From Golubevia sp. BC0850 (lineage: Eukaryota > Basidiomycota > Exobasidiomycetes > Golubeviales > Golubeviaceae): DNA of 64,000 nt. Numbering within the stretch: the stretch's first letter is position 1; each line of letters begins with the position of its first letter. The stretch is from NCBI GenBank assembly GCA_012976225.1, contig JAAVVG010000019.1:372001-436000 (forward strand), written 5' to 3'. Made by a program: the position numbers and the translations under genes. The notes below the pieces were generated by a model. The model saw only the letters and a list, made by a program, of their open reading frames with translations. It ran no database searches and was not told the origin of the DNA. This document shows positions 22,884-34,693 of this stretch, in pieces.

Positions 22884-23861
22884 ACGACCCACTTGCCATC
22901 CAACTCCTCGCTGAGCCGATCATCTTGAGTTATCTTCCGCATCTTCGATGTTTTCATCCCAGCCAGGCACGTCTTTCGTGGAGTTTGTTTGTCTTTGATC
23001 TAGACCAACTGTACCTACCGGATCAGCGTATCCACGTACAAACACGTTAGCTTGAGTGATCCTCTTCTGCTGCAGAAGTTTCTTTTGGGGCCCACAATCC
23101 TCTTGAACCCGAACGGAGAGTTAACAAAAGCCGAAAGGTGTTCTGCCCTCCGCTGAGGCGCTGAGGCAGCGCGGTTCTATCTCATGTCCTTTTCTAACAC
23201 GCTCCATCGCGCTACCCCTTTCAAATTGGAAGTTGTAACCGACCAAATCTTGGGTAAGCATCACGAACATGGTGCTGTTTTTAAGGGTCTCTTTAGGAAG
23301 GAGAAGGAGAAGAGTTTGGAAAAAGAAAGTCCAAGGCAAGAGGCCAGAGGCAATCGGAGAAGCGTTCATTTTGGAACCTCTTGTAAATGTTCAAATTCAA
23401 ATTCGATGTCAACAAACAAACAGAAAATTAGACTTCCCTTCTCGCCCTCTTTTTCGAGATTGTCCCCTGGCATTTGGCACCTCATTTACAGTGAGCGATC
23501 AGAACTTTTGCGCTACCTATCTGTGTACAACTCTAACGTGTTAGAACGTAAAGAGAGGAGATTGGGACTGACATACCGACAATTGACAAGCGGAAGGGAA
23601 CGGAGATGATGATGGCGGGACTTGAATCTCAATCCGAACTCAGACATCTTCGGCTGGTCCAGGCACAGTAGGAAACACGTCGCGGTTCAAAGTTCATTGT
23701 GTTTTTCATCTCTTTTTCGCGTGAAGAAAATACAATTGAAGACAAGATGAGATTTGGGAATCTTGTCGACGTTAAAAAAAGCAACTTGCTTTAAGAGAGA
23801 GGAGCTTGCGCTCTGTACTTTGGCCCATTCCCTCCTCCACTCCTCATTCATCGATAATTCC
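22884..23861. other. Intergenic region, no gene supported
   Basis: Nearly 1 kb between the secreted gene's promoter and the 3' end of DNA ligase I. The ORFs here are short, lack splice continuity and match nothing I know. A direct repeat of CGCTGAGG occurs near 23152-23166. Nothing else stands out. Confidence 0.4.
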
Positions 23862-26800
23862 TCAATCCAACTCAATGGTTTCTTCCTCATCCTCCTCCTC
23901 TTCTTCACGACTTTCTCCTCCTTTCTTCCCAGCTCCAGCTCCAGTAGGGTCGTTCTGGTCTCGATAGATTTTGGCTAGTTGCTGAGGAGTAGTAGATTCC
24001 AGCGGTCCCTTGTCCTCCCTTCTCTTGATGAATCGAGGGAACCTCATTGAGAGACCACGCTCGGCTGACACGAGACCTTGAGCAGCAGTGTAGTTTGGAG
24101 AGAGTGTGATGTCGGCTCCTCGAACCTGATTGAGAATGAAGGAGAAGGGCAGTCAGTGGCGGCGCCTTTGATTCTGTTGAGAGAGTGAACTACTCACCTC
24201 CCAAACTTCATTTGGTTTGAACCAAACATCAGGTAGAAGTCCTCCAGTCTCGTACGACTCTCTGCACGACTGAGACCTAGCATCGTAGCAAGTCTCGCTT
24301 CCCTCTACGAATCGTTCGAATCTCAGGGATTTATATTCGGCGTCGGTAAAACCTTAGGAAGAGACTCAAAGGGTCAGAATCACATAGTGAGAGCTCAAGC
24401 TCGGTACTGTTGGAGCTCACCACTGATGCATTTGCAAACAGCCTGATAGACCCCAGATTCCTCGTCGTAGACAGCTAACAAGATTGGTGACCACCACGCA
24501 GCCTTACGTCCCATCCCGTGCCAAGCACCTGCGAATTTGGTTGGTTGGTCAGATTTCCGGGGTCAAAGAGGGCTCTTGACGTCGAAAGAGGGAAAGATGA
24601 GATGAGTGCTCTTACTCTTGCTACTCACCTATTGGAACGAGATCTAGGGAATCTCCAATTCCATCTACATAATCTTTCTTGACCTTCAACCAACTTTCAC
24701 ATCTCTTGTCCGGCTCATATGTTGAGAGAAGCGCTTTCCCTCTTCCATTAACACCTTTCCCTTCTAATGTTTTGGCAGTTTCACCTGCCTCGTCATCATC
24801 TTCCATCTGCAATTCTTCACCGACAACATCTCCAAGTTTTTCTAGCTTGGTTCCAGACTCATCAGCTCCATCCACGTTCTTCCCTTTCTTCTTCGAAAGA
24901 GATGAGCTTCCCTCTTGCGTCTCGTAATGATGGTCGAGAGATTTGACCATAATTCCTTCACATTTGCTAGTTCTTGCTAACTCGAAGAAATCTGCTACCT
25001 CTGCACGGTCAGTACTCTCCAAAGACTTGACTTGACTGAATCTTGCGATGAGAGGGTTGGTGGGATCTAAGGTTGGGAATTTGGAGTGTAGAAGTTGACG
25101 TCTAGTTCTGAAAGATGTTTTGAGAAGTGGATTCCCATCGAGTTGCATGAGATCGAAAGCGAAGACTCCAACCTTGACCTTGACTTGATTAAGATCGACA
25201 TCTTTTCTTGAACGATTTGAAAGAGTTTGGAAAGGTAGAAGCTCACCATCTAAACCTACTGCCACAATCTCTGCGTCCATAATGAAAGACTTCACTTCTC
25301 TACCTCCAGTTGATGAATCTTGATTGGCTTCGACTTCAGCTCCAAGTAGAAGTGGAATGAGATCGCAGATATCAGGATACTTTGAAGTCTGGTCTTCGAG
25401 GTGTCTTGAGAAGAGTCTAACGAAGACATCTTTGTTCGAACCACTCCAAGTTCCCTTCGTAGTGGAGACCAATTCTTTCCTAAACTCGTCTGTAGGATCT
25501 TGAAACCACTCTGCATGGATCTGACAGCGTTGGCCATCATACTTGAACTCTGAGCAGAAGGGTCTTGATCCCAGCTTGTTGTGCATGTCGTCGAGACTTC
25601 TCGTGATGGAACCGAGCATAGGAGAGATGGGAGTACCAATCCTCAGAGGCACCCTTCTCGATAATTCGTCGATTCCGTGATCTAGCAGAGCTGGAACAAT
25701 AGTACTGAAATTGGGATGTCTAGCTCTGACCTCCCTGACCAGCTTCTCAGCTTTCACAACCTTGTCCATGACAGCTAATCGACGAGGGTTTGCTCTCTCT
25801 TTCGGCCTGGTTGGATTTGCGAGGACGCCTTTCCTCTCCTTTAGACCGATAAGAAGAGAAGAGGATGTCGAACCTGATGCCTGAATCTCCTGATCTGGCT
25901 CAATGAGAACGAAGACACGGGCCAGAGAAGTTGCAATCGTGGTTTTGACGGCGCTGATCCTCAAGTTGGCATGAAGAGTTCGAACGAGGAATCGAGTCTC
26001 TTCTCCGCGACTGGCCACCAGGAGCTTGGAGACTAGAGAGCCCTTCTGAGCACCGGATCCAGTACCAGAGATACCAGCGATGGAGTGAAGAATCGAGAAC
26101 AGTTTTTGAACCGTGATGGGAGGTGGCTGCGCTAGCGGTTTGACGTCCTTCTTGGCTTCGTAGGCAACATCTCCAGGATCTCCAGTCTTGTTCTAATTGA
26201 AGCGTGGAAGAGGAGAGGGTTTACATCAGGCGTCGGGTTTGTTCCTTCCTCTTCTCAATGAATCTACTCACCCAAAGCGATTTCAGTTTCTGAGAACTAG
26301 CTCCAGTAACATCTTTGACTACCTTGTTGACTATTGCTCCTCCCAAACCTAATTCTACTCCGTCATAAGAAGGAGCTAAAGAATTCGAGATCAGATAAAT
26401 CGAAGGCAGTAAATTGCTCCTGTCATGATGTCTAATGACTCTTAGGAGGTTGGTCAACACAGTAGTGATGATTAGCCTAGACTTTGTTGATGAAATAAGG
26501 ACGAAAGCAGCAGTTAACAAGGCGTATGGAGTAGTTGGAAGAGGTTCGATTCCGTCTTCGGAGGCTGAAGCAGCAGTTGGCCAAGTTGAAGTGTCTACGA
26601 TGGTGGGATCGAATTCGAAGATGTCTTGTGCCAGTGGAATAGAAGATACTGAATGGTCCAAGGTATTAAAGTCGAAAGTCTTCTTTGATGGAGACTTGCC
26701 CTTAGAGGGAGAAGATGTCGAAGAGAAAGCGGAAGTGGAGGTGAAAGGCTTAACATCTTTCTTCTCTTGAACGATTGGTTTCTTTTCTACCTGAGATCTA

Positions 26801-27357
26801 AACATCGGAGCTAAACCTTCTGATTTGAAGGTATTACTGGTTGAAGCAGAGACATTGTTTGAGGCTGAGGCGAAGGTGGAGGATGGAATAGGTTTTGAAA
26901 TTGAGGTGTTTGAAACGGTGTAATCCCACTCCTCTTGCATATTCCTAGCGAATTCTTCATCTGTTCTAATCTGCTTCAACGCTGCTTGTTCCAGGTCATC
27001 CTCTAGAGCATCTACGTCGATGATTTCGTGAGATCCATTCCCATTTCTGTGAGGATAGGAAGTTGAGGTCTCATTCGGCTCCTCCTCTTCTTTCAAGCCC
27101 CTCTTTTCAGGAGATGATAGAATAGAAGAAGGAGATTTGAAGAAGGAAGTTAATGAAGATTGCTTTTGATGATCCACCTTTACTTTCTTGTTAGATGAAT
27201 TTGAATTCTCTTCTTGCTCAGCTTTTCCCTTCCCTTTCCCTTTTTCCTTTGGGTCTGGTGTCTTTGGAATTGCACTGGCTTGTCTTTTAGGTGCCATTGT
27301 AGAAAATTTCTTTGGATGAGTTGATACCAGTCTTAGAAGAAAGACTCTCTTTTGCAT
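23862..27357 (-). CDS. CDC9: ATP-dependent DNA ligase I, with a possible mitochondrial leader
   Basis: Five exons (26272..27357, 24629..26192, 24421..24528, 24198..24352, 23862..24125) give 1058 residues from the first ATG or 1038 from the second (27297). The enzyme seals Okazaki fragments and repair nicks. The adenylation motif EFKYDGQRCQIH places the catalytic Lys at about residue 579. Further family motifs are [62 protein letters not shown], and the C-terminal SLRFPRF-like SMRFPRFIKRRED. Near the N-terminus QSSLTSFF is a canonical PCNA-binding PIP box. The first ATG opens a basic, acid-free stretch (MQKRVFLLRLVSTHPKK) and has a poor context, with T at -3; the second has A at -3 and G at +4. 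Yeast CDC9 is known to make mitochondrial and nuclear forms from two such starts. A Ser/Lys-rich disordered region precedes the DNA-binding domain. Confidence 0.95.
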
Positions 27358-27648
27358 GGATGAGGTCTACGTCAAGGCCAGAGCTTGTGGTTCTTTTCAC
27401 TCCGTCCTGACCACCTGACTAAGCGCGGGTAACAAGCTGTCATCGCCAGATTGCTACACCGCGAAGTCAGACTATGCAGGTTACCAAATCTCTTAAAGGA
27501 AAGGATCGACTGTCGAACGAATGCGAGACTTCGAGTTGAGGGAATCGAAGATCTATCAAGTGAACAGAACGCCTCAAAGACAAAAGCCACAAAGGTCTCG
27601 AGTAAGTCAATACAGACAGAGCTAATATCATTTGAGGTCCTTACAACA

Positions 27649-30600
27649 TTACAACTTCTTCTTTGCCGTCTCCTTTGTTTTCTTCTTCCCACTTCTCCCT
27701 CCCAACACCCACATCCCGATCCCTCCCAATCCGGCTGCATATCCAACTTCCAGCTGTCGCTTCAAAGACCATAGCCATATAAGAATTAGACAGGGAGTGG
27801 TTAGCAGAACGTTCAAGACGGGAAATAGATCTGGGTAACGAGACGAGAATTTGGAATGAAGGGAGGGTAGGAGGAAAGGTAGAACCATCTCTAGCAGATG
27901 AAGGGAGAGAATAGCTAGATGGACCAGCTATATGAAAGAGAAAGTGATAATGAGAACAGAAGGAAAGTTCAGCTCGGTCAATTCCTAAAGAAAAAGGGAA
28001 GCTACTCACCGCACTTGTCCAACCTACAAACGACTTTCTCGCACCCTTCAATTCCGAGAAAGGTCGATTTCCTATGGCCCAATTCCAGAAGAACACCAGT
28101 AGAACGTATTGGAATGCCAGACCATCTCTCTGAAGAAGTGGCCACATGCTGGTTCGAGGAGAGGGGAAACGTTGGTAGTTGATTGGTGAGCCTTCCACCT
28201 ACAAGCACTTCTCCCAAACTTGAAGAACTCACCTAAAGACTGCTACGTTATTCCCCAAAACCGCCCACTCCCAATCAACTTCATTTGCCCCTCCACCCCA
28301 ATCATCCCCTTTAGCTCCCATTAACAGAGTCAGAGGTAGAAGAGGAATCAAAATCGATTTCTCATGTGTTTGAAATCCGAACAGGAAGAAGGTCATAGAG
28401 GTTGATAGTAGACCATAAGGAAGTAAGAGAGCTGAAGGTGAAGGAGTTGAAGATGCTATCGGTCTAGCTGGGTTGTTGAGATTGGCCTTTCCATTTTGAG
28501 GATTGTCAGAGAAATCAAATCTTAGAGAAGCAGAATTGCTCAAAGAAGTATCGCCTCTAGTTACGTTAAGGAGAGCAGCCAATTCGGAGCCTGCTTCTGA
28601 AGCTGCAGCTGAAGGAGCTCTTCGTCTTGGGACTTGATTCGAACTACCTCCTTGGATTGATCTTCCTGAAGCTGTTACAACTTGATTCACTTGAATTTCT
28701 TCATTCTTGGAACTAGATCCGAAATCCCTCCCACTTCTTGCGGTAGTTGGGGAGGCTGGTCGCTTGTCCTTTTTGCTGCCGATGCTGACAGAGTTCATGG
28801 AACCGGATTTCGTCATTCTCTTGTTGAAAGCTTCATTTCTTGCCTTGAAGTCATCGGCTAGATTCATTTCAACGTGGACTGTATGATTTGCAGATCTGAA
28901 CAAATGAACGCATGGCGGGATGATGAGGATCAAAGTTGTTAACAAACTTAACCTGGCTAGAGAAGTTGAGCTCAAGACATTCCTCAACTTGTACTGAGCG
29001 GGTAGAGGTAGAACTGAGATGAAGCACCAGAAGTTTGAGACTTTGTCCTCGAAAATTCCTCTAGCTAGTGGGAAGATTCGATGAAGAATTTGACCGAGCG
29101 AGGAGATCGATCCCAGCCACGGCCAGAGTAGGATCATGAAGGAGATGATGACGCTGAGACCGAGACCCGAGAAGAGGGCGAGCCTGTGGACGAGAAACCA
29201 GAAGAGTAACGTTCGAAATCAGACAAAGGCCCAATCATTTTGGAATTGACGCTGCTACTCACCCTCTTTCAGCTCCAGTCACCGCCAATCCCCAACATCT
29301 ACCCAGCATGATAGCAAAGATAGCCGGAGCAAAGAACAAAGCCATCTGTTTGAATCCCAAGCTATACGTGAAAGCTGTAGCAGCTAGGACGTATTCGTAA
29401 CTGACTCCCCTACTCAGATTGGTGACGGTTTCGAACCTAAGTTTCTTTTCCTTCTCAGCCTTGTTCTTGTTCGTTGAGGTTTCACTTATCTGCGAGATAG
29501 AATTGATTGACTGTAAATGTTGATCTGGATTAGGTAGACTTGTGTTGAGAAAACCAAAAGCTAAAGCAGATAAACCAAGCATGACTGAATTGTATTGGAA
29601 ATGTCCGTTGTCTATTAAGATTGTTGAAGGTTGAAGAATGACAGTGGCCAAAGCGATGGCTTTGGTTCTTCGTCCTCTGCCTTCCAGTTTTCGGGAAAGG
29701 AAGAAGTAGATGGATGGAATGTAGATCACCAGATCGAAGAATAGAACCGATGACCTCATGAAGACTACAAGATCTGGATTGTCAGCTCCTCTGGAGGAAT
29801 CGAGAGCGAAGGATGTATGAAGACCGAACAGCGAAGTTCCGCTTTTAAGAAATGAGAAAACAGCTTGAGTCAGTAAGGCCACTTCGTTCGACAAGCTTCG
29901 ATTCTTAAACTCACACTTTCCCACAAGCCCAACTGACCCACGCAGTCAGAGGCGGGTAGTCCAAACCCCAATACTGAAGATCGTAGTAGTACCAATCATT
30001 AGTCGGAAGGTGAAGGGTGAGCTCCATCCAATGTCTCTGAGCCTCGAAGTCGCCAAACATCGGAGGAGAGCCTCGGCCTGAGAAGATGGGAGAGGAAAAG
30101 GGTTTCATCAGTCTACCATCCCAGACAAAGGTCTGGTCTTGCAGAACCTTCGAAAACTCACCGCTCCAGCCAGTCATCCCCACATACCACTTGAGCAAGA
30201 TGCAAGTTAACAGGATAGAAGTCGTCGTGACTTCAGATTGATCTTTCCCATCTAGTTTCGCCAGCCACCTGACAGCTCGCCTTAAAGGAGTACTGTTCTG
30301 ACTCGATTGACTTTTATGTGCTCCATATCCATAATCAGCTTTATTATTTGAATTTAAGGATGGTAAAGGTGGAGCATTGGTAGTGAGAATTCTAGAAGAT
30401 CTTCCACCTTTCGAAGAAGGAGGACCAGTTGTCGATCTTCGACCACCTCCAGGGCTTGTGACTATCAAAGGAGTTGATGATTCATTCCTTGAAGAAGAGT
30501 TCATCTCTCGATCCTTCTCCCTTCGTCTTGAGGATAGAGATTCGGATTTGGAAGTAGAGGAAGTCATTCCTCCAGTTGCTTCTCCCACAGGAACAACAGC

Positions 30601-31488
30601 AGAAGTTTCCCTCCATTGCATGATAGATTCTCTACTATCATCTCCTTCATCAGCTTCGAAAGTTGGTAGAGGTCTTCTATGACTGAGTCTCTCCGCTCCT
30701 CCTCCTCCTCCTCCGCCAGCACTTCCTTGTCTCCTATCTTTCCTTCTACCACTTCCACTCAATCCTCCTTGACTCCAACCACTGATGGCACTTCCAGCAT
30801 CACTTCCATTTCCTCCTAATCTACGAATTCTACCTTGAGGTGCACCTGAATTGGTAGGATTGCTTCCATTCTCACCTCCAGCTGATGCACCTTGAGATTT
30901 CAACCAATCCTCCAATCCACCACCACCTCCTCCAGAAGAAGTTGAAGGGTCTACCACGATCCTCCTGTTTCCTCTTGATCTGTTGTAATTGTCATTAGAG
31001 ATACCTCTTGCATGTAAACCAGCTGGTGCAACACTAGAACCGATTGAAGAATAGGAATCATTTCTTTTCCTGCTATTTCTGGGTCTAGTAGGAGGTAGAA
31101 GTCCTTGATCTTGAGCTGATGATTGTTGAATATTAAAACTTCTAGGGAAAGGTTTACCATAAGCAGATGGAGAGATGTATTGTTGATGATTGACCTCTTG
31201 ATCTTCTTCATCTCCAGGAAGAAAGTAAGCCGATTTGTTCCTGCTGTTGCTGTTGTTAAGGTCGCCTTCTCCATGGAATTCATATTTGCTATCGTTCATG
31301 ACTTCGGGTAAAGATGGGAAGTCATTCAGAGTAGGAGAGGAAGTCATTCTAGATTTAGATCGACTTCTAGAGATAGAGGGTGACTTAGACCTGCTCGTCC
31401 TTGAAGTTGAAGTCGCTCCTCTGCTCCTACTTGGTGTTAATTCAGGATCAACTGAGCCATCGTTAGGTTCAACTTGTCCATGACTCAT
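27649..31488 (-). CDS. ALG6: ALG6-type alpha-1,3-glucosyltransferase with a very long N-terminal extension
   Basis: Six exons (30162..31488, 29915..30077, 29263..29841, 28233..29183, 28010..28148, 27649..27927) encode 1145 residues; ordinary ALG6 is about 550. The enzyme adds the first glucose to the dolichol-linked Man9GlcNAc2 in the ER membrane. Diagnostic segments are [17 protein letters not shown] (with the catalytic first-loop Asp), [78 protein letters not shown] and [12 protein letters not shown]. Roughly the first 400 residues are disordered and Ser/Arg/Gly-rich, including an RS-like patch ([16 protein letters not shown]). A second insertion of about 100 low-complexity residues lies in exon 4, before HEKS. 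The first intron is itself open in frame, so a retained form could exist. The C-terminus ends in a Lys-rich tail. Confidence 0.94.
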
Positions 31489-33260
31489 CCTGGCAGCGAA
31501 GAAAATGCCAATTTGGAGATGGGAAGAGGTGTGGGGAAAGTGAGTGCAAGAGATAGGTGAGTCGTTGGAGAGCAAGCTCTCCTCGTTCTAGGAGAAGCAC
31601 CTCGAATGGTTGTAGGCTGTTATCTTTTTTTGCTTTTCTGCCTGAAGACATTCTGGATCTAAATTCCATCCATTGATATGTCGAGGCGCCATCAGCCCGA
31701 ATAGACGACGGGCTGGAAAAGGTGTGTTCAGCTCAACCCCAGTTACTCCTGAGCCTCTGAGCGTTCATGCTGGAATTTCAAACCTGGTATTCGATTGTTG
31801 AGAGATCTAATCGAGAAGGCCAGGTGTATAAAGAGGAAAGGCGTTGATCTCGTTAGGCTAGAAGTTGATCCTTTTGGGAAACGGATACATGCGGGCCAAT
31901 CCCATATTTTGAAGCTCGGTTAACTGCAGAGTAGATAGTTGTCCTCTTATTTGAGTTTCGAGATATCGCCCTGTCTCATAGGGAGGTTGGGTTCGAGCGA
32001 TGAGGCGACAGCTATTTGACAAAAGTCCTTGGGGGCTTCCGGTTTGCTCTTCAGATGAAAGATCTTGATCTGAGTGATGGCGTGACCTTCCGAAAGTCAA
32101 TTCTTCTGATAAAGAGAAAGCCAAAAGCCAAAAGAAAGTGAGAGAAGAAGTTCGACGTACCAGGTCTTTGTTTCAGGGGTCTGTGTCTCGCCTCTGATGT
32201 GAACCTCCGAACAAAACTGCAATGGATCAGAGGAGACGGCTATTTTTTTTTTAAATTGATACAGGACTTCTGAAGAAGCAGAGTTTTCGTTCGTAGCTTC
32301 TGCTCATTAGTGAGAGTCGCTGAGAGTCAGATGGCAGATCGACGACGTTCTGACTTTCAAACTAGGAGCTATTTAACGTCTCTGAGAAATTGATGAAGAC
32401 AGAACTGAACTATCAGTCTCTATGATGAATCTAGTCATTCCAAAGAGAGGTAGGTCTTGAAGTTAAAGTGAAAAGGGTCGATCAGCTGGCTCAGCCTGGC
32501 TGCGATAGATTCGTCTCAAGAGATTGGCTCAGAATGAAGTGCTAGTCTCCGAGGACGTTCTGCTTTCTGGACAACGAGAGGGTCTCCAGTCACGTTTAGA
32601 CTCAAAGGATGGAGGTCAGAGCTACCAGGAGAGGCAATTAAGAGATCGAGAGTGCGAGAGCGAGAGCAGTGGAAACAGTTCTCCAGGGACTTCTTTCCCT
32701 CTCTCGACACCGAGAGATCTACAAAGTAAAGTCTGTGGTTTCATCCTAGGTGCCTTCTATGGAGGTATGCACAACAGCACAATTCCAAGAGGGACCGACT
32801 ACTCAGGTTGGAAGAACTCACAAGCTCTCTCCTTCTGTTTCTCTCTCTCTCTCCCCTCCCCCTCTTTCGTCTCTTCCGAAGCCTGCTGAAAGAGTCAGAA
32901 CCTCCCTGTGAAGTTCTTGTACAGATGCTTTGTCCTCTTAAGGCCTTATGTGCTTTACGAAGAGAGCCAGCAGAGAGGGTCTTTCACAAAGAGTCCCGCA
33001 GCGTACTTTCGGTTGCTGTAAGCCAATCTGCGTTTCGTCAGGGCCGGCGTCAGGTTTCTTCTTCTTCCCCCATCTTTCCTCTTCTCCTGTTTCTCCTCCT
33101 TCTTTCCCTCCCTCCAGCTTCCTTTCTCTTTCTCTTCCTCTCTTCCAAGGCTCAATCTTTCACTTACCATCAAGCGCGCTCTCTTTGCTCTCTCACTTAC
33201 GCTCTCTTCAAGTCGGACTTTTCGTTCTTTCAACCTCCTACTTCAAGTCACTCAACGATC
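31489..33260. other. Large divergent intergenic region (1.8 kb)
   Basis: This region separates ALG6 (minus) from a secreted-protein gene (plus) and must hold both promoters. A minus-strand 88-codon ORF (31858..32124) and a plus-strand 121-codon ORF (32524..32889) have no recognisable domain, no signal peptide and no splice partners. From 32830 the sequence is strongly pyrimidine-rich, with long CTCTC and TTCTTCC runs up to the start codon at 33261, a common feature of strong fungal promoters. No transposon remnant is recognised. Confidence 0.45.
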
Positions 33261-34693
33261 ATGTTCTCTCTAACTTCCTCCATTATCTTCTCTTCTCTCT
33301 TGGTCTCCACTGCTACTGCCTGGAACTTCGAAAGAGCAGGTGCTAGCTCACATCACGATGCCCTCGAGAACTTCCGCAGAGCAAACTCGGAGACCTACAA
33401 CAATTGCCCTTGGTATTATAGCGCACCAGGTTATTACGTTAATTTGACTGAACCCAATGTTCAAATCAATCAGAGATCTGTTCAAAACAGAGTCACTGCC
33501 ACTTCTTACACTGTGAGTAAAGAGGAGAAGTGAGAAGTCCACTGTTTGGCTGACGCGTGCCTGTCTGAAATCTGACGCTTTCTGCATCTCCTTCACTCGC
33601 CTTCCAATCTTTATCTCTACAGAAACTTGGAGTTGACCCACAATCTCTGAGAGTCAACACTTTCGAGTGGGTATTGATCTCACGTTGACGTTTTCGAAAG
33701 GTCCGTCAAATCGACTCACACTCCTTCTTTCTCCTCTCCAGTACCAAGTTCGCCACTTTCAATGGAACCGTCAGCAACAACTCTTCTGAAATGCCTGGAT
33801 CCGTGAGTTTTATACATGCTATTTGAAGCTCCCGAATCGACCTGGAGCTACTTTCTCTCCCATTATCTCCTTCCATCTTTGGTATCTGAATCCCACCCTG
33901 GCTCATGATCTCCTTTCCAAACCTTCATCAGTATGGATTCGTCTCCGCTACTCAAGGTAACACCCACACTTCAACTATGGACTTGACTGGAACTTACTTC
34001 ACTTTCGACGACTCAATCAAAGCTTCTTACAATATGATAGTCGACGGTAACATGACTTCACCTCACAAGTTCGAAATGTCTGATGACAACAAGAAGATCA
34101 CTTTGACGGTCACTTCCGTGGCCGACAAGTCTGGAGACTACAGTGATTTCTGGGTCGACAGGGTGAGTAAAGGAAGTACACGAGAGCCTTGGAGGTGTCG
34201 AGTTTTGTACTTCGATTTTTCAAACCACGTCGCTGATCGTCTCGAGCTTCATTCCCTTCTCCTGCCAATCGCTCCTTTGAACTTCGTATCTCAAACTCAA
34301 GGTCCAATTGGTCTGTCACCCCCCTCCTCCAACCTACACCACTACCTTCTCCGGTCTAACCTCAAGAACTGTCGATGACAAGCACTACATTGGAAAATCC
34401 TTCTCTGATTCTGAATCCGGATGTAGAGCTCAGTGTAACTCAAAGGATGACTGCGCTTTCGTCAACACTTACAGAAACGTTCCAAAAGGAGCTGATGACT
34501 CTTCTAGGTGAGTGGCGAATCTGGGAACGTGGCAGTTCAATCTGAAAAGCTAACCCCTCTCTCCTTTGTCTCCCGTTTTCACAGATGGACTTGTGCTTTC
34601 TTCTCCAGATGCACTCACGTCAAGAGTGCAACTGACAGCGGAAAAGGTGGAAGAAGCATCAAGAGGAGTTCCGGATACTGCAAGGACGCTTGA
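33261..34693 (+). CDS. Secreted protein with beta-rich N-terminal half and C-terminal PAN/apple-like Cys module
   Basis: Six exons (33261..33512, 33623..33666, 33742..33802, 33932..34162, 34302..34507, 34585..34693) encode 300 residues; donors include one GTGGGT. The start gives a clear signal peptide (MFSLTSSIIFSSLLVSTATA). The first half contains NNCPWYYS, FATFNGTVSNNSS and the strand-rich TSTMDLTGTYFTFDDS, with several NxS/T sequons. The second half carries Cys residues in the pattern SGCRAQCNSKDDCAFVNTYR, then TCAFFSRCTH and a terminal GYCKDA. This resembles the Cys clusters of the gene at 21882. No GPI signal or membrane segment is present, so it is probably released or wall-associated. 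I do not know a function; the family appears to be basidiomycete-specific. Confidence 0.78.

Noticed and set aside
28149-28232. ALG6 acceptor candidate at GGAAG near 28190, giving frame [10 protein letters not shown].
   Set aside because: That frame lacks ALG6 features; the CCAG acceptor at 28149 restores [11 protein letters not shown].
31858-32124. Minus-strand 88-codon ORF in the large intergenic region.
   Set aside because: No family resemblance, no signal peptide and no neighbouring exon; likely chance.
32524-32889. Plus-strand 121-codon ORF upstream of the secreted gene at 33261.
   Set aside because: The second half is translated CT-rich promoter sequence; no conserved pattern.
32808-33260. 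In-frame upstream extension of the secreted gene at 33261.
   Set aside because: It would put the signal peptide about 150 residues inside the protein.
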